DNA from: Hyphomicrobiales bacterium
GTDB taxonomy: Bacteria; Pseudomonadota; Alphaproteobacteria; Rhizobiales; Rhizobiaceae
DNA length: 64,000 bases
Reading direction: 5' to 3'
Assembly (NCBI GenBank): GCA_900468625.1
Contig: UBUL01000013.1
Span: forward strand, 1 to 64,000
A program made the position numbers and the translations under genes. The stretch's first letter is position 1, and each line of letters opens with the position of its first letter. Shown here in pieces: positions 8,261-17,269 of this stretch. The notes beneath the pieces were generated by a model, which did no database searches, was not told the DNA's origin, and saw only the letters and a program-made list of their open reading frames with translations.

Positions 8261-9229
8261 TCAATGCTGCAGAAGGAAGGCATGTTCGCCGACGAGACGG
8301 CGGCGGAGCCATGCGGAAAACTGATCGACGGCGACGATGGTCACGAAGAGCAGCAGCACCAGCGCCATGGTCTTGGCACCAAAGCCGCGCGAGATCGAAA
8401 GCTTGAGCTCCTCGCCGATACCGCCGCCGCCGACGGCGCCGATGATGGTGGATGCGCGGACGTTGACCTCGAGGCGCAGCAGCGCGTAGGACATGAAGTT
8501 CGGCAGCACCTGCGGCAGGGCGGCAAAGCGGACGCGCTCCGTCCAGCTGGCGCCGACGGCACGCATGCCCTCGTCGGGTTTCATGTCGATATTCTCGACG
8601 ACTTCGTAGAAGAGCTTGCCGAGCGCGCCGATCGTATGCAGGCCGACGGCGATGATGGCGGCGATCGGGCCGATCGACAGGATCGCCGAAAACAGGCCGG
8701 CGATCACGATTTCCGGGAAGGCGCGCAGGAATTCCATGATGCGCTTCGTCACGAGCCGGATCGGATTGGATGGCGACATGTTGCGCGCGGCAAAGAAGCT
8801 CATCGGCACGGCAAAGACGAAGCCGATGATGGTCGATACCAGCGCCACGTTGATCGTGATGATCATCAGCTCGAAATATTCGGGGATGTAGAAATCGCCC
8901 CAGACATAGACGCGGCCGAGCGGAAAGTTGAACTCCTCGCCGCCGGCGCCGTTTGCGCCGTTCGGGCTCGGCAGGTCGAAGAGCGCGCGGTAGACGTCGT
9001 TCCAGTCCTTGGGAATGAGCCAGCTCAGGAAGTCGAAGAGATGCGGCAGGCGCTCGAAGAAATGGCCGGCATTGCTTTCGTCGGCGAAGCGCACGGAGCT
9101 GACGAAGGCGACGAGCAGAATCACGAGGCCGATGCCGGTATAGAGGCGGCGCTTGGCCACCATCTTGCTCCAGGCGTCGCCGATCTCCTTGGCGCTCTGC
9201 ATGTTCGGGTGCGTGTCGGCGATCGTCAT
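8261..9229 (-). CDS. phnE: phosphonate/phosphate ABC transporter permease (first; PhoE-like)
   Basis: Permease of 322 residues from the ATG at 9229 (MTIADTHPNMQ). One N-terminal membrane helix (LYTGIGLVILLVAFVSSV) is followed by a periplasmic stretch and a five-helix BPD permease domain, with SMSF-like entry AVPMSFFAARNMSPSNP and the coupling segment STIIGAVGGGGIGEEL. It works with the second permease and PhnC. A perfect stem-loop separates it from phnD, so its expression may be lower than that of the binding protein. Confidence 0.93.
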   Translation of the reverse strand: MTIADTHPNMQSAKEIGDAWSKMVAKRRLYTGIGLVILLVAFVSSVRFADESNAGHFFERLPHLFDFLSWLIPKDWNDVYRALFDLPSPNGANGAGGEEFNFPLGRVYVWGDFYIPEYFELMIITINVALVSTIIGFVFAVPMSFFAARNMSPSNPIRLVTKRIMEFLRAFPEIVIAGLFSAILSIGPIAAIIAVGLHTIGALGKLFYEVVENIDMKPDEGMRAVGASWTERVRFAALPQVLPNFMSYALLRLEVNVRASTIIGAVGGGGIGEELKLSISRGFGAKTMALVLLLFVTIVAVDQFSAWLRRRLVGEHAFLLQH

Positions 9230-9252
9230 CAAATCCAGCCCTTGTGAACAGC

Positions 9253-9278
9253 AAAAGGGCGGCCGTTGCCGGCCGCCC
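9253..9278 (-). terminator. stem-loop between phnD and phnE (partial terminator)
   Basis: Perfect 8-bp arms GGGCGGCC (9257-9264) and GGCCGCCC (9271-9278) with a six-base loop. On the minus strand they are followed by TTTT (9256-9253), just upstream of the phnE start. The short T run suggests partial termination or protection of the phnCD mRNA 3' end, a common arrangement after binding-protein genes. Confidence 0.6.
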
Positions 9279-9295
9279 AATCATCAGGATGCGGA

Positions 9296-10207
9296 TCAGC
9301 CGCCGATGGCAGCCTTACGGACGTCGATAACGGCGTTGTAGAAGTCCGGGGTAACCTTGACGTAGCCCTTGAAGTCGCCGCCTTCGACGGCGTTGAAGCA
9401 CTTGGCGTCAGCCGTCGGGAGCTTCATGAAGAAGTCCGAAAGCTTGGCCTGCCATTCGGTGCCGAGAGCGTTGCGAACGACGAGCGGGCCGTTCGGGATC
9501 AGCGGCGAACGCCAGACTTCGACGAGCTTGTTCGGGTCGACGGCGCCCTTGTCCACTTCCTTGCGGAAGGTGCCGGAGGTGAAGCCGTCCTTGAAATTGC
9601 CAACGCCCGAGGAATCGTCGACGGCAACGTCGACCTTGCCGTCGTAAGCGGCGAGCAGGTTGTTTTCATGACCGCCGTTAAACTGGGTCGAGGCGAAGAA
9701 CTTGTCGTTCGGCATGCCGGTGGTCTTCGGAATCTGCGTCAGCGGAACGAGGTAGCCCGAGGTCGAGTCCGGATCGGCATAGCCGAGCTTCTTGCCCTTG
9801 GCGTCCATGATCGTCTTGATGCCGGAGGACTTGAGGGCGAGGCCGATCGAGTAGTAGCCGGTCGAACCGTCGGTCTGCTGCGTGGTCAGGATCGGGGTAA
9901 CGGCCTTCGGGTCCTTGATATATGTGGCCGCGTAGCCGGAAGCGCCGAGTTCTGCGAAATCCAGCGTGCCGCCGAGCAGGCCCTGGATAACGCCGTCATA
10001 GTCGGCGGCCGGGAACAGCGAAACCTTTTCGAAGCCGAATTCCTTCTTCAGGTGATCGGCGAGGCAGGCGTAGTTGCGCAGGCGGTCGGCTTCGTTTTCG
10101 CCGCCGAGAATGCCGACGCGGAATTCCTTGAGGTCTGCAGCGTTGGCGGCAGCGCCAACTGCGAGCGCGACGAGCGCAGTAGCGGCAAAGAGTGCTTTCT
10201 TCAACAT
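9296..10207 (-). CDS. phnD: phosphonate ABC transporter periplasmic substrate-binding protein
   Basis: A 303-residue periplasmic protein. The signal peptide MLKKALFAATALVALAVG ends in ANAA before the mature DLKEFRVGILGGENEADRL. PhnD-family landmarks include LFPAADYDGVIQGLLGGTLDFAELG and YADPDSTSGYLVP, the SxSG-type ligand loop. It delivers phosphonates (and in S. meliloti phosphate) to the PhnE permeases. It lies 92 bp after phnC and is followed by a stem-loop. Confidence 0.95.
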   Translation of the reverse strand: MLKKALFAATALVALAVGAAANAADLKEFRVGILGGENEADRLRNYACLADHLKKEFGFEKVSLFPAADYDGVIQGLLGGTLDFAELGASGYAATYIKDPKAVTPILTTQQTDGSTGYYSIGLALKSSGIKTIMDAKGKKLGYADPDSTSGYLVPLTQIPKTTGMPNDKFFASTQFNGGHENNLLAAYDGKVDVAVDDSSGVGNFKDGFTSGTFRKEVDKGAVDPNKLVEVWRSPLIPNGPLVVRNALGTEWQAKLSDFFMKLPTADAKCFNAVEGGDFKGYVKVTPDFYNAVIDVRKAAIGG

Positions 10208-10299
10208 GGGTTCGTCTCCTGATTAACCGGTGTCCCCGGATGCCTTCGGTCTGGAAGAAATGCGCCCTTGACGCGGGCCTTCGATCGTGGCCATCCCTC

Positions 10300-11154
10300 T
10301 CAGAGGCCGGCCAGTGCCAGCGGTTGCGGGCCGGCGGATTCGGTTGCCGCGGCTTGCGCGGCCGGATCGGCAATGTTGATGGAGGTCGATGTCATGGTCT
10401 CGTCGATGCCGGCGCCGTCCTTGTCGGTGCCGTAGATTTCCTTGACGGCCGCTGCCGTCAGATCGGTCGGTTTGCCGTCGAAGACCACCTTGCCGGCCGC
10501 CATACCGACGATGCGTTCGCAATAGTTGCGGGCCGTGTCGAGCGTGTGCAGATTGGTGATGACGGTGATGCCTTCACGCTCGTTGATATCTCGCAGCGCG
10601 TCCATGACGATCTTGGCGTTCAGCGGATCGAGCGAGGCGATCGGCTCGTCGGCCAGCATCATCTTCGGCTGCTGCATCAGGGCGCGGGCAATGGCGACGC
10701 GCTGCTGCTGGCCGCCGGAAAGCGTGCCGGCCATCTGCAGGGCCGTCTGTTCTATGCCGAGGCGTTCCAGAGCGGCGATGGCTTCGATGCGCTCCTCGCG
10801 GCTGAAGACGGAAAGCAGGCTCATCGCCGTCGAGCGCTGGTTGAGCCGGCCAAGCATGACATTGGTAAGCACGTCTAGACGCGGAACGAGGTTGAACTGC
10901 TGAAAGATCATGGCGCAATCGCGCTGCCAGCTGCGCAGCGAGCGGCCCCTGAGCTTCGACACTTCGATGCCGGAGAAATGGATGGAGCCGGAGCTCGGAT
11001 CGGCAAGGCGGTTGATCATGCGCAGAAGGGTGGACTTGCCGGCGCCGGAGCGGCCGATGATGCCCACCATCTGCCCCTGCGGTATGTCCAACGTCACGGA
11101 ATCGACAGCGAGCTTGTTTCCAAACCGGCGTGAGACGTTCCTGAGTTCGAACAT
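10300..11154 (-). CDS. phnC: phosphonate/phosphate ABC transporter ATP-binding protein
   Basis: ABC ATPase of 284 residues from the ATG at 11154 ([13 protein letters not shown]), preceded by a purine-rich ribosome site. Walker [10 protein letters not shown] is at about 34-42, the signature [15 protein letters not shown] and Walker B MMLADEP follow, then [21 protein letters not shown]. The C-terminal 50 residues are alanine-rich and poorly conserved. It is the first gene of the uptake half of the locus, and a Pho-box-like sequence lies 150-170 bp upstream. Confidence 0.95.
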   Translation of the reverse strand: MFELRNVSRRFGNKLAVDSVTLDIPQGQMVGIIGRSGAGKSTLLRMINRLADPSSGSIHFSGIEVSKLRGRSLRSWQRDCAMIFQQFNLVPRLDVLTNVMLGRLNQRSTAMSLLSVFSREERIEAIAALERLGIEQTALQMAGTLSGGQQQRVAIARALMQQPKMMLADEPIASLDPLNAKIVMDALRDINEREGITVITNLHTLDTARNYCERIVGMAAGKVVFDGKPTDLTAAAVKEIYGTDKDGAGIDETMTSTSINIADPAAQAAATESAGPQPLALAGL

Positions 11155-11302
11155 AGTGCTTCCCTTTCGCGGCTGCCGGGCTGCAGAAATTTCAGCGGTA
11201 CCGGTGCTAAGAATGGGCGCATGCCCCTGCCTCGAAGGGAGTTTCGAGGGGGCTGGCGCCAACCACAAGGCAACCGATTAGTCCCGCTTCATGAAGCTCC
11301 AA

Positions 11303-11329
11303 TGTCAGTTTTATGTAACTGCTGTTACA
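11303..11329. promoter_or_regulatory. candidate Pho box upstream of phnC
   Basis: TGTCAGT at 11303 and TGTAACT at 11314 are exactly 11 bp apart, the spacing of PhoB half-sites, and a third related unit, TGTTACA, follows at 11323. TGTAACTGCTGTTACA is also a near-palindrome. The half-sites read on the plus strand while phnC is on the minus strand, so orientation is unusual. Control by phosphate starvation is known for rhizobial phoCDET; assigning it to this site is inference. Confidence 0.45.
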
Positions 11330-11378
11330 ATTCTCCTCGTTTTTGCAAGGTTAGCCGGCTGAGAGCTTTCCGTGAAAT

Positions 11379-11933
11379 TTAGCCGTCAAACATGCCCGTT
11401 GGCAGGCCATCGATGCTGAAGCTATTCTTCTCGCGACGGTATTCCTCAATGCCGTCAGGACCCTTGGCTTTGGCCCATTGATCGAGACTTGGCCTCTCGC
11501 CTTCATAGGAAAAGAGCGGCACGCCGAAACCGCAGGACGTCTGTACGAGATCGAGGTCCAGCCGCACGATCTGCCGCGCACCGAGCGGCTCTTCGCCTGC
11601 ATAGTGATCGCGCAGCAATTCACCATATTCCGGCGACGATCGATGGATGATGCGGCCGCGGCCATAGAGGCGCAGGATCATCGGCGGCCCTTCGACCGAG
11701 CAGAACATGATGGTCAGCCGGCCATCGGCCTTCATGTGGGCTGAAGTCTCGTTGCCGCTGCCGGTGCGGTCGAGGTAGATGGCCGCGTTCGGGGAGATGA
11801 TGCGCAGGCACAGCGTTTCGCGCGGCGAAACATTGACGCGGGAATCCGATGTCGCCGATGCCGTGAAGAAGATGTGCTGCCGCGCGATGAAATCGCGCAG
11901 CCGGTCGTCGATGCTGGAAAACTGCTTTGCCAT
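11379..11933 (-). CDS. pyridoxamine 5'-phosphate oxidase-like FMN-binding protein
   Basis: A 184-residue protein of the split-barrel PNPOx-related group. The core begins RDFIARQHIFFTASATSDSRVNVSPR and continues through YLDRTGSGNETSAH and LTIMFCSVEGPPMILRLYGRGRII, the typical FMN-binding order. The substrate is unknown; relatives act in flavin- or F420-dependent reductions or heme handling. It lies inside the phn region between the acetyltransferase and phnC on the same strand, but 92 and 224 bp separate it from its neighbours, so membership of the operon is uncertain. Confidence 0.8.
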   Translation of the reverse strand: MAKQFSSIDDRLRDFIARQHIFFTASATSDSRVNVSPRETLCLRIISPNAAIYLDRTGSGNETSAHMKADGRLTIMFCSVEGPPMILRLYGRGRIIHRSSPEYGELLRDHYAGEEPLGARQIVRLDLDLVQTSCGFGVPLFSYEGERPSLDQWAKAKGPDGIEEYRREKNSFSIDGLPTGMFDG

Positions 11934-12025
11934 AAAGAGGCCTCCCTTAACCTGAGCTAGACGGATCGCCTGAGGCTGAAACGCACGCGGGTCTCGTGCA
12001 AGCCCGGCTTGGGCGGAAAGCGTCC

Positions 12026-12643
12026 TCAGGCGGCGTAGCGATCCAAGAAATCTTCCGCGGACAGAGCGCGGAAGTCGGCAAGCGCCGTGCGCAGGCGGTC
12101 ATGATCCCAATCCCACCATGAAAGCTTGTCCATGCGCGCGCCGATCTCGGCGGCGAAGCGTTCACGGATCAGCTTGGCCGGCACGCCGCCGACGATCGTG
12201 TAAGGCTCGACGTCCTTGGAGACGACCGCGCCCGCGCCGATGACGGCGCCATTGCCGACCTTGACGCCGGGCAGGATGGTGGCGCCGTGGCCGATCCAGA
12301 CATCATGGCCGATGACGACGCGATGGTCGCGCCGCCAGGTGAAGAAATCAGTCTCCATATCGGCGTCCGGCCAATAGTCGGCGGCTCGATAGGTGAAGTG
12401 ATGCAGCGTGGCGCGCCATGTCGGGTGATTGGTGGCGTTGATGCGCACCGCCGCGGCGATGTTGACGAATTTGCCGATCGTCGCGCACCAGACTGCGCCA
12501 TCCTGCATGATGTAGGAATAATCGCCGATCTCGGTTTCATCGATGCGGCAGCGGTCGGAGACTTCGGTATAGCGGCCGAGCGTCGAGTTGCTGACGCTCG
12601 CCGAAGGGCTGATGAAGGGCGTTTCGCCCAATTTGCGGCTCAT
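12026..12643 (-). CDS. phn-cluster hexapeptide-repeat acetyltransferase
   Basis: A 205-residue left-handed beta-helix protein. Hexapeptide repeats run from about [20 protein letters not shown] to [32 protein letters not shown], ending with the [12 protein letters not shown] motif of the xenobiotic/CAT-like acyltransferases. Its ATG overlaps the phnL stop (ATGA), so it is the distal gene of the phnGHIJKL operon. Members of this family are found repeatedly with C-P lyase genes and may N-acetylate aminoalkylphosphonates, a role played by PhnO in E. coli. The substrate is inferred. Confidence 0.88.
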   Translation of the reverse strand: MSRKLGETPFISPSASVSNSTLGRYTEVSDRCRIDETEIGDYSYIMQDGAVWCATIGKFVNIAAAVRINATNHPTWRATLHHFTYRAADYWPDADMETDFFTWRRDHRVVIGHDVWIGHGATILPGVKVGNGAVIGAGAVVSKDVEPYTIVGGVPAKLIRERFAAEIGARMDKLSWWDWDHDRLRTALADFRALSAEDFLDRYAA

Positions 12644-13347
12644 GCGGCAGCCTTCCGCGGCGAGAATTGCGAAACGTCGAGAATGCGGCTGCCGACGGCC
12701 TCGCGCACCTCTTCGTCATGGAAGATGCCGAGAAGCGCGACGCCCGCCTGCTTCTTCTGCTCGATCATATCGACGACGACGGCCCGGTTGCGGGCATCGA
12801 GCGAAGCCGTGGGCTCGTCGAGCAGCAGGACGGCGTGGTCGGTGATGAAGCCGCGGGCGATGTTGACGCGCTGCTGCTCGCCGCCGGAGAAGGTCGCGGG
12901 CGGCAGCTGCCAGAGCTCCTGCGGCAGGTTCAGCTGCGCCAGCAGTTCTGCAGCCTTGTCACGAGCCTCGGCCACGGTCACGCCGCGGGCCAGCAGCGGC
13001 TCGGCGACGACGTCGATGGCGGCGACGCGCGGCACGGTGCGCAGGAACTGGCTGACATAGCCCATGGTCTGGCGACGGACGTCGAGCACGGTGCGCGGAT
13101 CGGCGGTGGCGAGATCGACGATTTTCTCCCTGTGCATGACGAGGATCTGGCCGCTGTCGACGGCATAATTGCCGTAGATCATCTTCAGCAGCGAACTCTT
13201 GCCGATGCCGGACGGGCCGCCGAGCACGACGCATTCGCCCGCAGCGACCGAGAAGGAGACATCGGCGACGACGGGCAGACGAATGCCGTCGCGCAGATGC
13301 ATGGTGAAGCTCTTGAAGACTTCGGAAACGACGAGTGGGGTTGCCAT
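12640..13347 (-). CDS. phnL: C-P lyase system ABC-type ATPase
   Basis: A 235-residue ABC ATPase-like protein. Walker [11 protein letters not shown] is at about residue 39-48, the signature [15 protein letters not shown] is present and Walker B is [12 protein letters not shown]. PhnL is not a transporter ATPase; with PhnG, PhnH and PhnI it takes part in the transfer of phosphonate to ATP. It lies 9 bp after phnK and overlaps the downstream acetyltransferase gene by 4 bp. Confidence 0.95.
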   Translation of the reverse strand: MATPLVVSEVFKSFTMHLRDGIRLPVVADVSFSVAAGECVVLGGPSGIGKSSLLKMIYGNYAVDSGQILVMHREKIVDLATADPRTVLDVRRQTMGYVSQFLRTVPRVAAIDVVAEPLLARGVTVAEARDKAAELLAQLNLPQELWQLPPATFSGGEQQRVNIARGFITDHAVLLLDEPTASLDARNRAVVVDMIEQKKQAGVALLGIFHDEEVREAVGSRILDVSQFSPRKAAA

Positions 13348-13356
13348 GTTTGTTCC

Positions 13357-14133
13357 TCAGACCTGCAGGATCGAAGAGACCAGCAGTTGCGTATAGGGTT
13401 CGCGCGGGTCGTCGAGCACGCGGTCGGTCAAACCGTGTTCGATTACCTGTCCGTCTTTCATCACCATCATGCGATGCGACAGAAGCCGGGCAACCGCGAG
13501 GTCGTGCGTGACGATGATGGCCGAAAGGCCGAGATCGTTGACGAGGCCGCGCACCAGATCGAGCAGGCGAGCCTGCACGGACACGTCGAGGCCGCCGGTA
13601 GGCTCGTCCATGAAGACCAGGCGAGGGCCGGTCACCAAGTTGCGGGCGATCTGCAGACGCTGGCGCATGCCGCCGGAGAAGGCGCGCGGCTGGTCGTCGA
13701 TACGATCGGCATCGATCTCCACGCGCTCCAGCCAATCGATGGCCGTGTTGCGGATGTTGCCATAGTGGCGATTGCCGATCGCCATCAGCCGCTCGCCGAC
13801 ATTGGCACCGGCAGACACCGTCATCCGCAGGCCGTCAGCCGGGTTCTGATGCACGAAGCCCCAGTCGGTGCGCATCAGGAAGCGGCGCTCCGCCTCGTTC
13901 ATGCGGAAGAGATCGCGATAGCTCTCGTCGCGCATGTGATATTCGACGCTGCCCGTCGTCGGCAGCAGCCGCGTCGAAATGCAGTTGAGCAGCGTCGTCT
14001 TGCCGGATCCGGATTCGCCGACGATAGCAAGCACTTCGCCGGGCCAGAGTTCGAAGGACACGTCGCGGCAGCCGATGCGGCTGCCGTAGAACTTCGAGAT
14101 GTCCTTGACCTTGAGAAGCGGTAAGTCACTCAT
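13357..14133 (-). CDS. phnK: C-P lyase system ABC-type ATPase
   Basis: A 258-residue ABC ATPase-like subunit. Walker [14 protein letters not shown] (about 38-50), signature FSGGMRQRLQIARNL and Walker B LVFMDEPTGGLDVS are intact. The family resembles oligopeptide transporter ATPases but binds the PhnGHIJ core complex. The ATG overlaps the phnJ stop codon by four bases. Confidence 0.95.
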   Translation of the reverse strand: MSDLPLLKVKDISKFYGSRIGCRDVSFELWPGEVLAIVGESGSGKTTLLNCISTRLLPTTGSVEYHMRDESYRDLFRMNEAERRFLMRTDWGFVHQNPADGLRMTVSAGANVGERLMAIGNRHYGNIRNTAIDWLERVEIDADRIDDQPRAFSGGMRQRLQIARNLVTGPRLVFMDEPTGGLDVSVQARLLDLVRGLVNDLGLSAIIVTHDLAVARLLSHRMMVMKDGQVIEHGLTDRVLDDPREPYTQLLVSSILQV

Positions 14134-15041
14134 TCGGCAGCCTCCTTGCCACCAGGCAGTCCATCGGATGCGAGCCCATTCGACGCCAGCATTGCGCCCA
14201 CATGACCGTGAGCACGACGGTCTTCGCAGAAGTCGGTATCGGAGCAGACGAACATGCGTCCGCCCTTGTCGTCGAGGATCACCTCGTCAAGATAGACCTG
14301 CTCGGCGCCGCAAAGAGCGCAGGGCTTGTCGAAGCGCTGCACTTCGAACGGATGGTCCTCGAAATCGAGGCTGACCACCTCGGTGTAGGGCGGTACGGCA
14401 TAGATACGCTTCTCACGGCCGGCGCCGAAAAGCTGCAGCGCGTCGGAGAGATGCATTTTCGGATTATCGAACTTCGGCGTCGGCGAGGGGTCCATCACAT
14501 AGCGGCCGGCGACCTTCACTGGATAGGCATAGGTGGTGGCGATGCGGCCGTTGCGGGCGATGTCCTCGTAAAGCTTCACATGCATGAGGCCGTATTCCTC
14601 GAGCGCATGCATCTTGCGCGTTTCGGTCTCGCGCGGCTCCAGGAAGCGTAAGGGTTCCGGGATCGGCACCTGATAGACCAGCACCTGGTTGGGGCCGAGC
14701 TTGGCCTCCGGGATGCGGTGGCGCGTCTGGATGATGGTCGCCTCCTCCGTGCGGGTGGTGACCGCGACATTGGCGACCTTCTGGAAGAAGGCGCGGATGG
14801 AAACGGCATTGGTCGTATCGTCGGCGCCCTGGTCGATGACCTTCAGCACATCCTGCGGGCCGATGATGGCGGCTGTCAGCTGCACGCCGCCAGTGCCCCA
14901 GCCATAAGGCATCGGCATTTCGCGCGATGCGAAGGGTACCTGATAACCGGGAATGGCGATCGCCTTCAGGATGGCGCGGCGGATCATCCGCTTAGTCTGT
15001 TCGTCGAGATAGGCGAAGTTGTAGGTGGCGAGTTCGGTCAT
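14130..15041 (-). CDS. phnJ: alpha-D-ribose 1-methylphosphonate 5-phosphate C-P lyase
   Basis: PhnJ is the radical SAM enzyme that breaks the carbon-phosphorus bond, releasing the alkane (methane from methylphosphonate) and a ribose cyclic phosphate. In this 303-residue protein the four cysteines of the family appear near the C-terminus as CALC, then FVC, then DFC, within a 32-residue stretch. This includes the ligands of the 4Fe-4S cluster and the catalytic thiyl cysteine. N-terminal conserved stretches such as YLDEQTKRMIRRAILKAIAI and PMPYGWGTGGVQ are intact. It overlaps phnI and phnK by 4 bp each. Confidence 0.97.
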   Translation of the reverse strand: MTELATYNFAYLDEQTKRMIRRAILKAIAIPGYQVPFASREMPMPYGWGTGGVQLTAAIIGPQDVLKVIDQGADDTTNAVSIRAFFQKVANVAVTTRTEEATIIQTRHRIPEAKLGPNQVLVYQVPIPEPLRFLEPRETETRKMHALEEYGLMHVKLYEDIARNGRIATTYAYPVKVAGRYVMDPSPTPKFDNPKMHLSDALQLFGAGREKRIYAVPPYTEVVSLDFEDHPFEVQRFDKPCALCGAEQVYLDEVILDDKGGRMFVCSDTDFCEDRRAHGHVGAMLASNGLASDGLPGGKEAAE

Positions 15042-16147
15042 TCGGCTGCCTCCGTCATGGGGTCCATGCCGCGATCGCGAGCGGCCTCGAAATCACGGCG
15101 CATGCGCCGCACCAGGTCGAGCTCGGCCTGGAAATCGACATAGTGCGGCAGCTTCAGATGTTCGACGAAGCCGGTCGCCTGCACGTTGTCGGAATGGGAA
15201 ATGACGAATTCCTCGTCCTGAGCCGGCGCAACGATGTCTTCGCCGAGCTCTTCGGCGCGCAGCGCACGGTCGACCAGAGACATGGCCATGGCCTTGCGTT
15301 CGCTCTGGCCGAAGACCAGGCCGTAGCCACGCGTGAACTGTGGCGGCGCCTTGGCCGAACCCTTGAACTGGTTGACCATCTGGCATTCGGTCACCTGGAT
15401 GCGGCCGAGCGAGACGGAGAAACCGAGTTCCGGCACGTCGAATTCGACCTCCACTTCGCCGATGCGGATTTCGCCGGTGAAGGGATGAGTGCGGCCGTAG
15501 CCGCGCTGGGTCGAATAGCCGAGCGCCAGCAGGAAGCCTTCATCGCCGCGGGCGAGCGCCTGAAGGCGAAGATCGCGGGTCATCGGAAATTCCAAGGGTT
15601 CGCGCGTGAGGTCGCCGATCTCGTGGTCGATCGGCATGACACCGTCGCCTTCGATCAGGCCTTCCTGATCGAGGATTTCGGAAACGCGCATGATGCGGCC
15701 CTGTTCGGCGGGCCGCTGCATCGGCTCGTCAACCGGTTCGTCGGCCAAAAGGCTCGGGTCGAGCAGGCGGTGGGTGTAGTCGAAGGTCGGGCCGAGAAGC
15801 TGGCCGCCGGGCAAGTCCTTGTAGGTGGCGGAGATGCGGCGCTCGATCTTCATCGCCGCCGTGTCGAGCGGCTGGGAATAGCCGAAGCGCGGCAGCGTCG
15901 TACGGTAGGCTCTGAGCAGGAAGATCGCCTCGATCATGTCGCCGCGTGCCTGACGGACGGCGAGTGCGGCCAGCGTACGGTCATAAAGCGAGGCTTCGGC
16001 CATGACGCGGTCGACAGCGAGCGCGAGCTGTGCCACGATCTGGTCGATGCCGACGGCCGGCAGCGAACGGTCGCCGCGGCGACGGTCGGCCAGCAGCCGG
16101 TGAGCATTGGCGATGGCGGCTTCGCCGCCCTTTACGGCAACATACAT
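15038..16147 (-). CDS. phnI: C-P lyase core subunit PhnI (ribose 1-methylphosphonate 5-triphosphate synthase)
   Basis: A 369-residue protein starting MYVAVKGGEAAIANAHRLLA, the conserved N-terminus of PhnI. Other family landmarks are YDRTLAALAVRQARGDMIEAIFLLRAYRTTLPR split across residues 80-115, LGYSTQRGYGRTHPF and TRGYGLVFGQSERKAM. PhnI alone has nucleosidase activity and with PhnG, PhnH and PhnL swaps the base of ATP for the phosphonate. It sits 3 bp after phnH and overlaps phnJ. Confidence 0.96.
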   Translation of the reverse strand: MYVAVKGGEAAIANAHRLLADRRRGDRSLPAVGIDQIVAQLALAVDRVMAEASLYDRTLAALAVRQARGDMIEAIFLLRAYRTTLPRFGYSQPLDTAAMKIERRISATYKDLPGGQLLGPTFDYTHRLLDPSLLADEPVDEPMQRPAEQGRIMRVSEILDQEGLIEGDGVMPIDHEIGDLTREPLEFPMTRDLRLQALARGDEGFLLALGYSTQRGYGRTHPFTGEIRIGEVEVEFDVPELGFSVSLGRIQVTECQMVNQFKGSAKAPPQFTRGYGLVFGQSERKAMAMSLVDRALRAEELGEDIVAPAQDEEFVISHSDNVQATGFVEHLKLPHYVDFQAELDLVRRMRRDFEAARDRGMDPMTEAAE

Positions 16148-16150
16148 ATG

Positions 16151-16780
16151 TCACATCTCCGTTGCGGTGATCTTGGTGGTGCGCGGCAGGCAGAGGAATT
16201 GCCGGTCCGCCGTCAGAACGAGATCGACGCCGCGCGGGAAGAGCGCGCGATTGTCGTTCCAGATGCGTAGGAGCGCATCCGGCAGCCCGATCGGAGCGAT
16301 CATGGTGACATCCTCGATTCCGGGGCCGGAAAGCGCCAGCTCCTTGCCGCCTTCCAGTTTTTCGATCTCCAGGATGATGGTCGTCGAACGATCGGGATAT
16401 TCCTGGGTTCCGATGCCGAACTGGCTGAAGGAGGAAAGCGCCATGCCAGCTTCGATGAAGGCGAAATGCGCCTCCAGCCGCTCCGAGATCACGGGGGCTC
16501 CGGTGTGGAAGGCCAGCCATTCCGGAAGGCTCGATCTTACGAGGCTGTTGGAGAGCCACACTGGCGTGTCGTGGTCGCAAAGGGTAAGCGCGAGGGCGCC
16601 GGCCGCGATACCGAGCGGCGCCGGCGGCGCGATATCGGCCGTGACGGTCTGCAGCGTTCCCGGACGCGCCATGGCATCCATCGTCATCTTGAAGACGCTC
16701 TGTGCGTCGAAGACCGGGTCGCTGAAGCCGCCGGTCAAAGCTTCGTTGCCGAAGGTCGGGGTGCTGAACAGGCTCATCAA
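16151..16780 (-). CDS. phnH: C-P lyase core subunit PhnH
   Basis: A 209-residue PhnH family protein. Conserved parts include GGFSDPVFDAQSVFKMTMDA, MARPGTLQT, TLCDHDTPVWLS and FPRGVDLVLTADRQFLCLPR near the C-terminus. It is a structural dimer in the PhnGHIJ complex. Two Met codons in tandem begin the frame; either may be used. The start overlaps the phnG stop by four bases. Confidence 0.95.
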   Translation of the reverse strand: MMSLFSTPTFGNEALTGGFSDPVFDAQSVFKMTMDAMARPGTLQTVTADIAPPAPLGIAAGALALTLCDHDTPVWLSNSLVRSSLPEWLAFHTGAPVISERLEAHFAFIEAGMALSSFSQFGIGTQEYPDRSTTIILEIEKLEGGKELALSGPGIEDVTMIAPIGLPDALLRIWNDNRALFPRGVDLVLTADRQFLCLPRTTKITATEM

Positions 16781-17253
16781 TCTTCTCCGCGAACCATGGT
16801 GAAGAAATCGACACGGGTCGCCGCCGTCTCTTCGGCGCGCTTGCGGTCATAGCCGGCAATGCGCTGGACGACCGGCTGCAGGACCGCCTTCTCGACGAAG
16901 TCTCTTGTCGCCGCTTGCTGCCAAAGCGCGTCGAAGATGGCCGAAAGTCGGGCCTTTTCCCGGTCCGTCCCGAGCGCATGCGAATGACCGATCGTGCCGG
17001 ATGCCAGACGGATGGTGGCGCGCGTTACCGTGACTTCACCGAGGTTGAAGGGGGAGCCGCCACCGCCGATGCGGCCGCGCACCATGACGAGCCCGGTCTC
17101 GGGTCCGCGCACCGGCTGTGCCGCCGGTTTGCTCGGCAAGGCTTCCCAGGCTGCCTCAAGCTCGTCGCGCTCCGCCTGCGCCAGAAGATCGGCGACCCGC
17201 TTGCGCTCTCGACGCTCCTGTGCGGCCGCTTCCTGCCTTTGTGCTGAATTCAT
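16777..17253 (-). CDS. phnG: C-P lyase core subunit PhnG
   Basis: A 158-residue protein from the ATG at 17253 (MNSAQRQEAAAQERRERKRV), which has GGGAAG just upstream; an earlier in-frame start would lie inside the operator palindrome. Family landmarks are GLVMVRGRIGGGGSPFNLGEVTVTR (split) and GHSHALGTDREKA. It is the first gene of the C-P lyase operon and is transcribed away from phnF. Confidence 0.94.
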   Translation of the reverse strand: MNSAQRQEAAAQERRERKRVADLLAQAERDELEAAWEALPSKPAAQPVRGPETGLVMVRGRIGGGGSPFNLGEVTVTRATIRLASGTIGHSHALGTDREKARLSAIFDALWQQAATRDFVEKAVLQPVVQRIAGYDRKRAEETAATRVDFFTMVRGED

Positions 17254-17269
17254 CGCGTCTTCCCTTAAA

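Noticed and set aside
6906..9284. Apparent 792-residue fused permease
   Set aside because: The upstream third is an out-of-frame reading of the other permease gene; the second permease starts at 8252.
12667..14124. 485-codon plus-strand frame over phnL/phnK
   Set aside because: Shadow of two clear ABC genes on the other strand.
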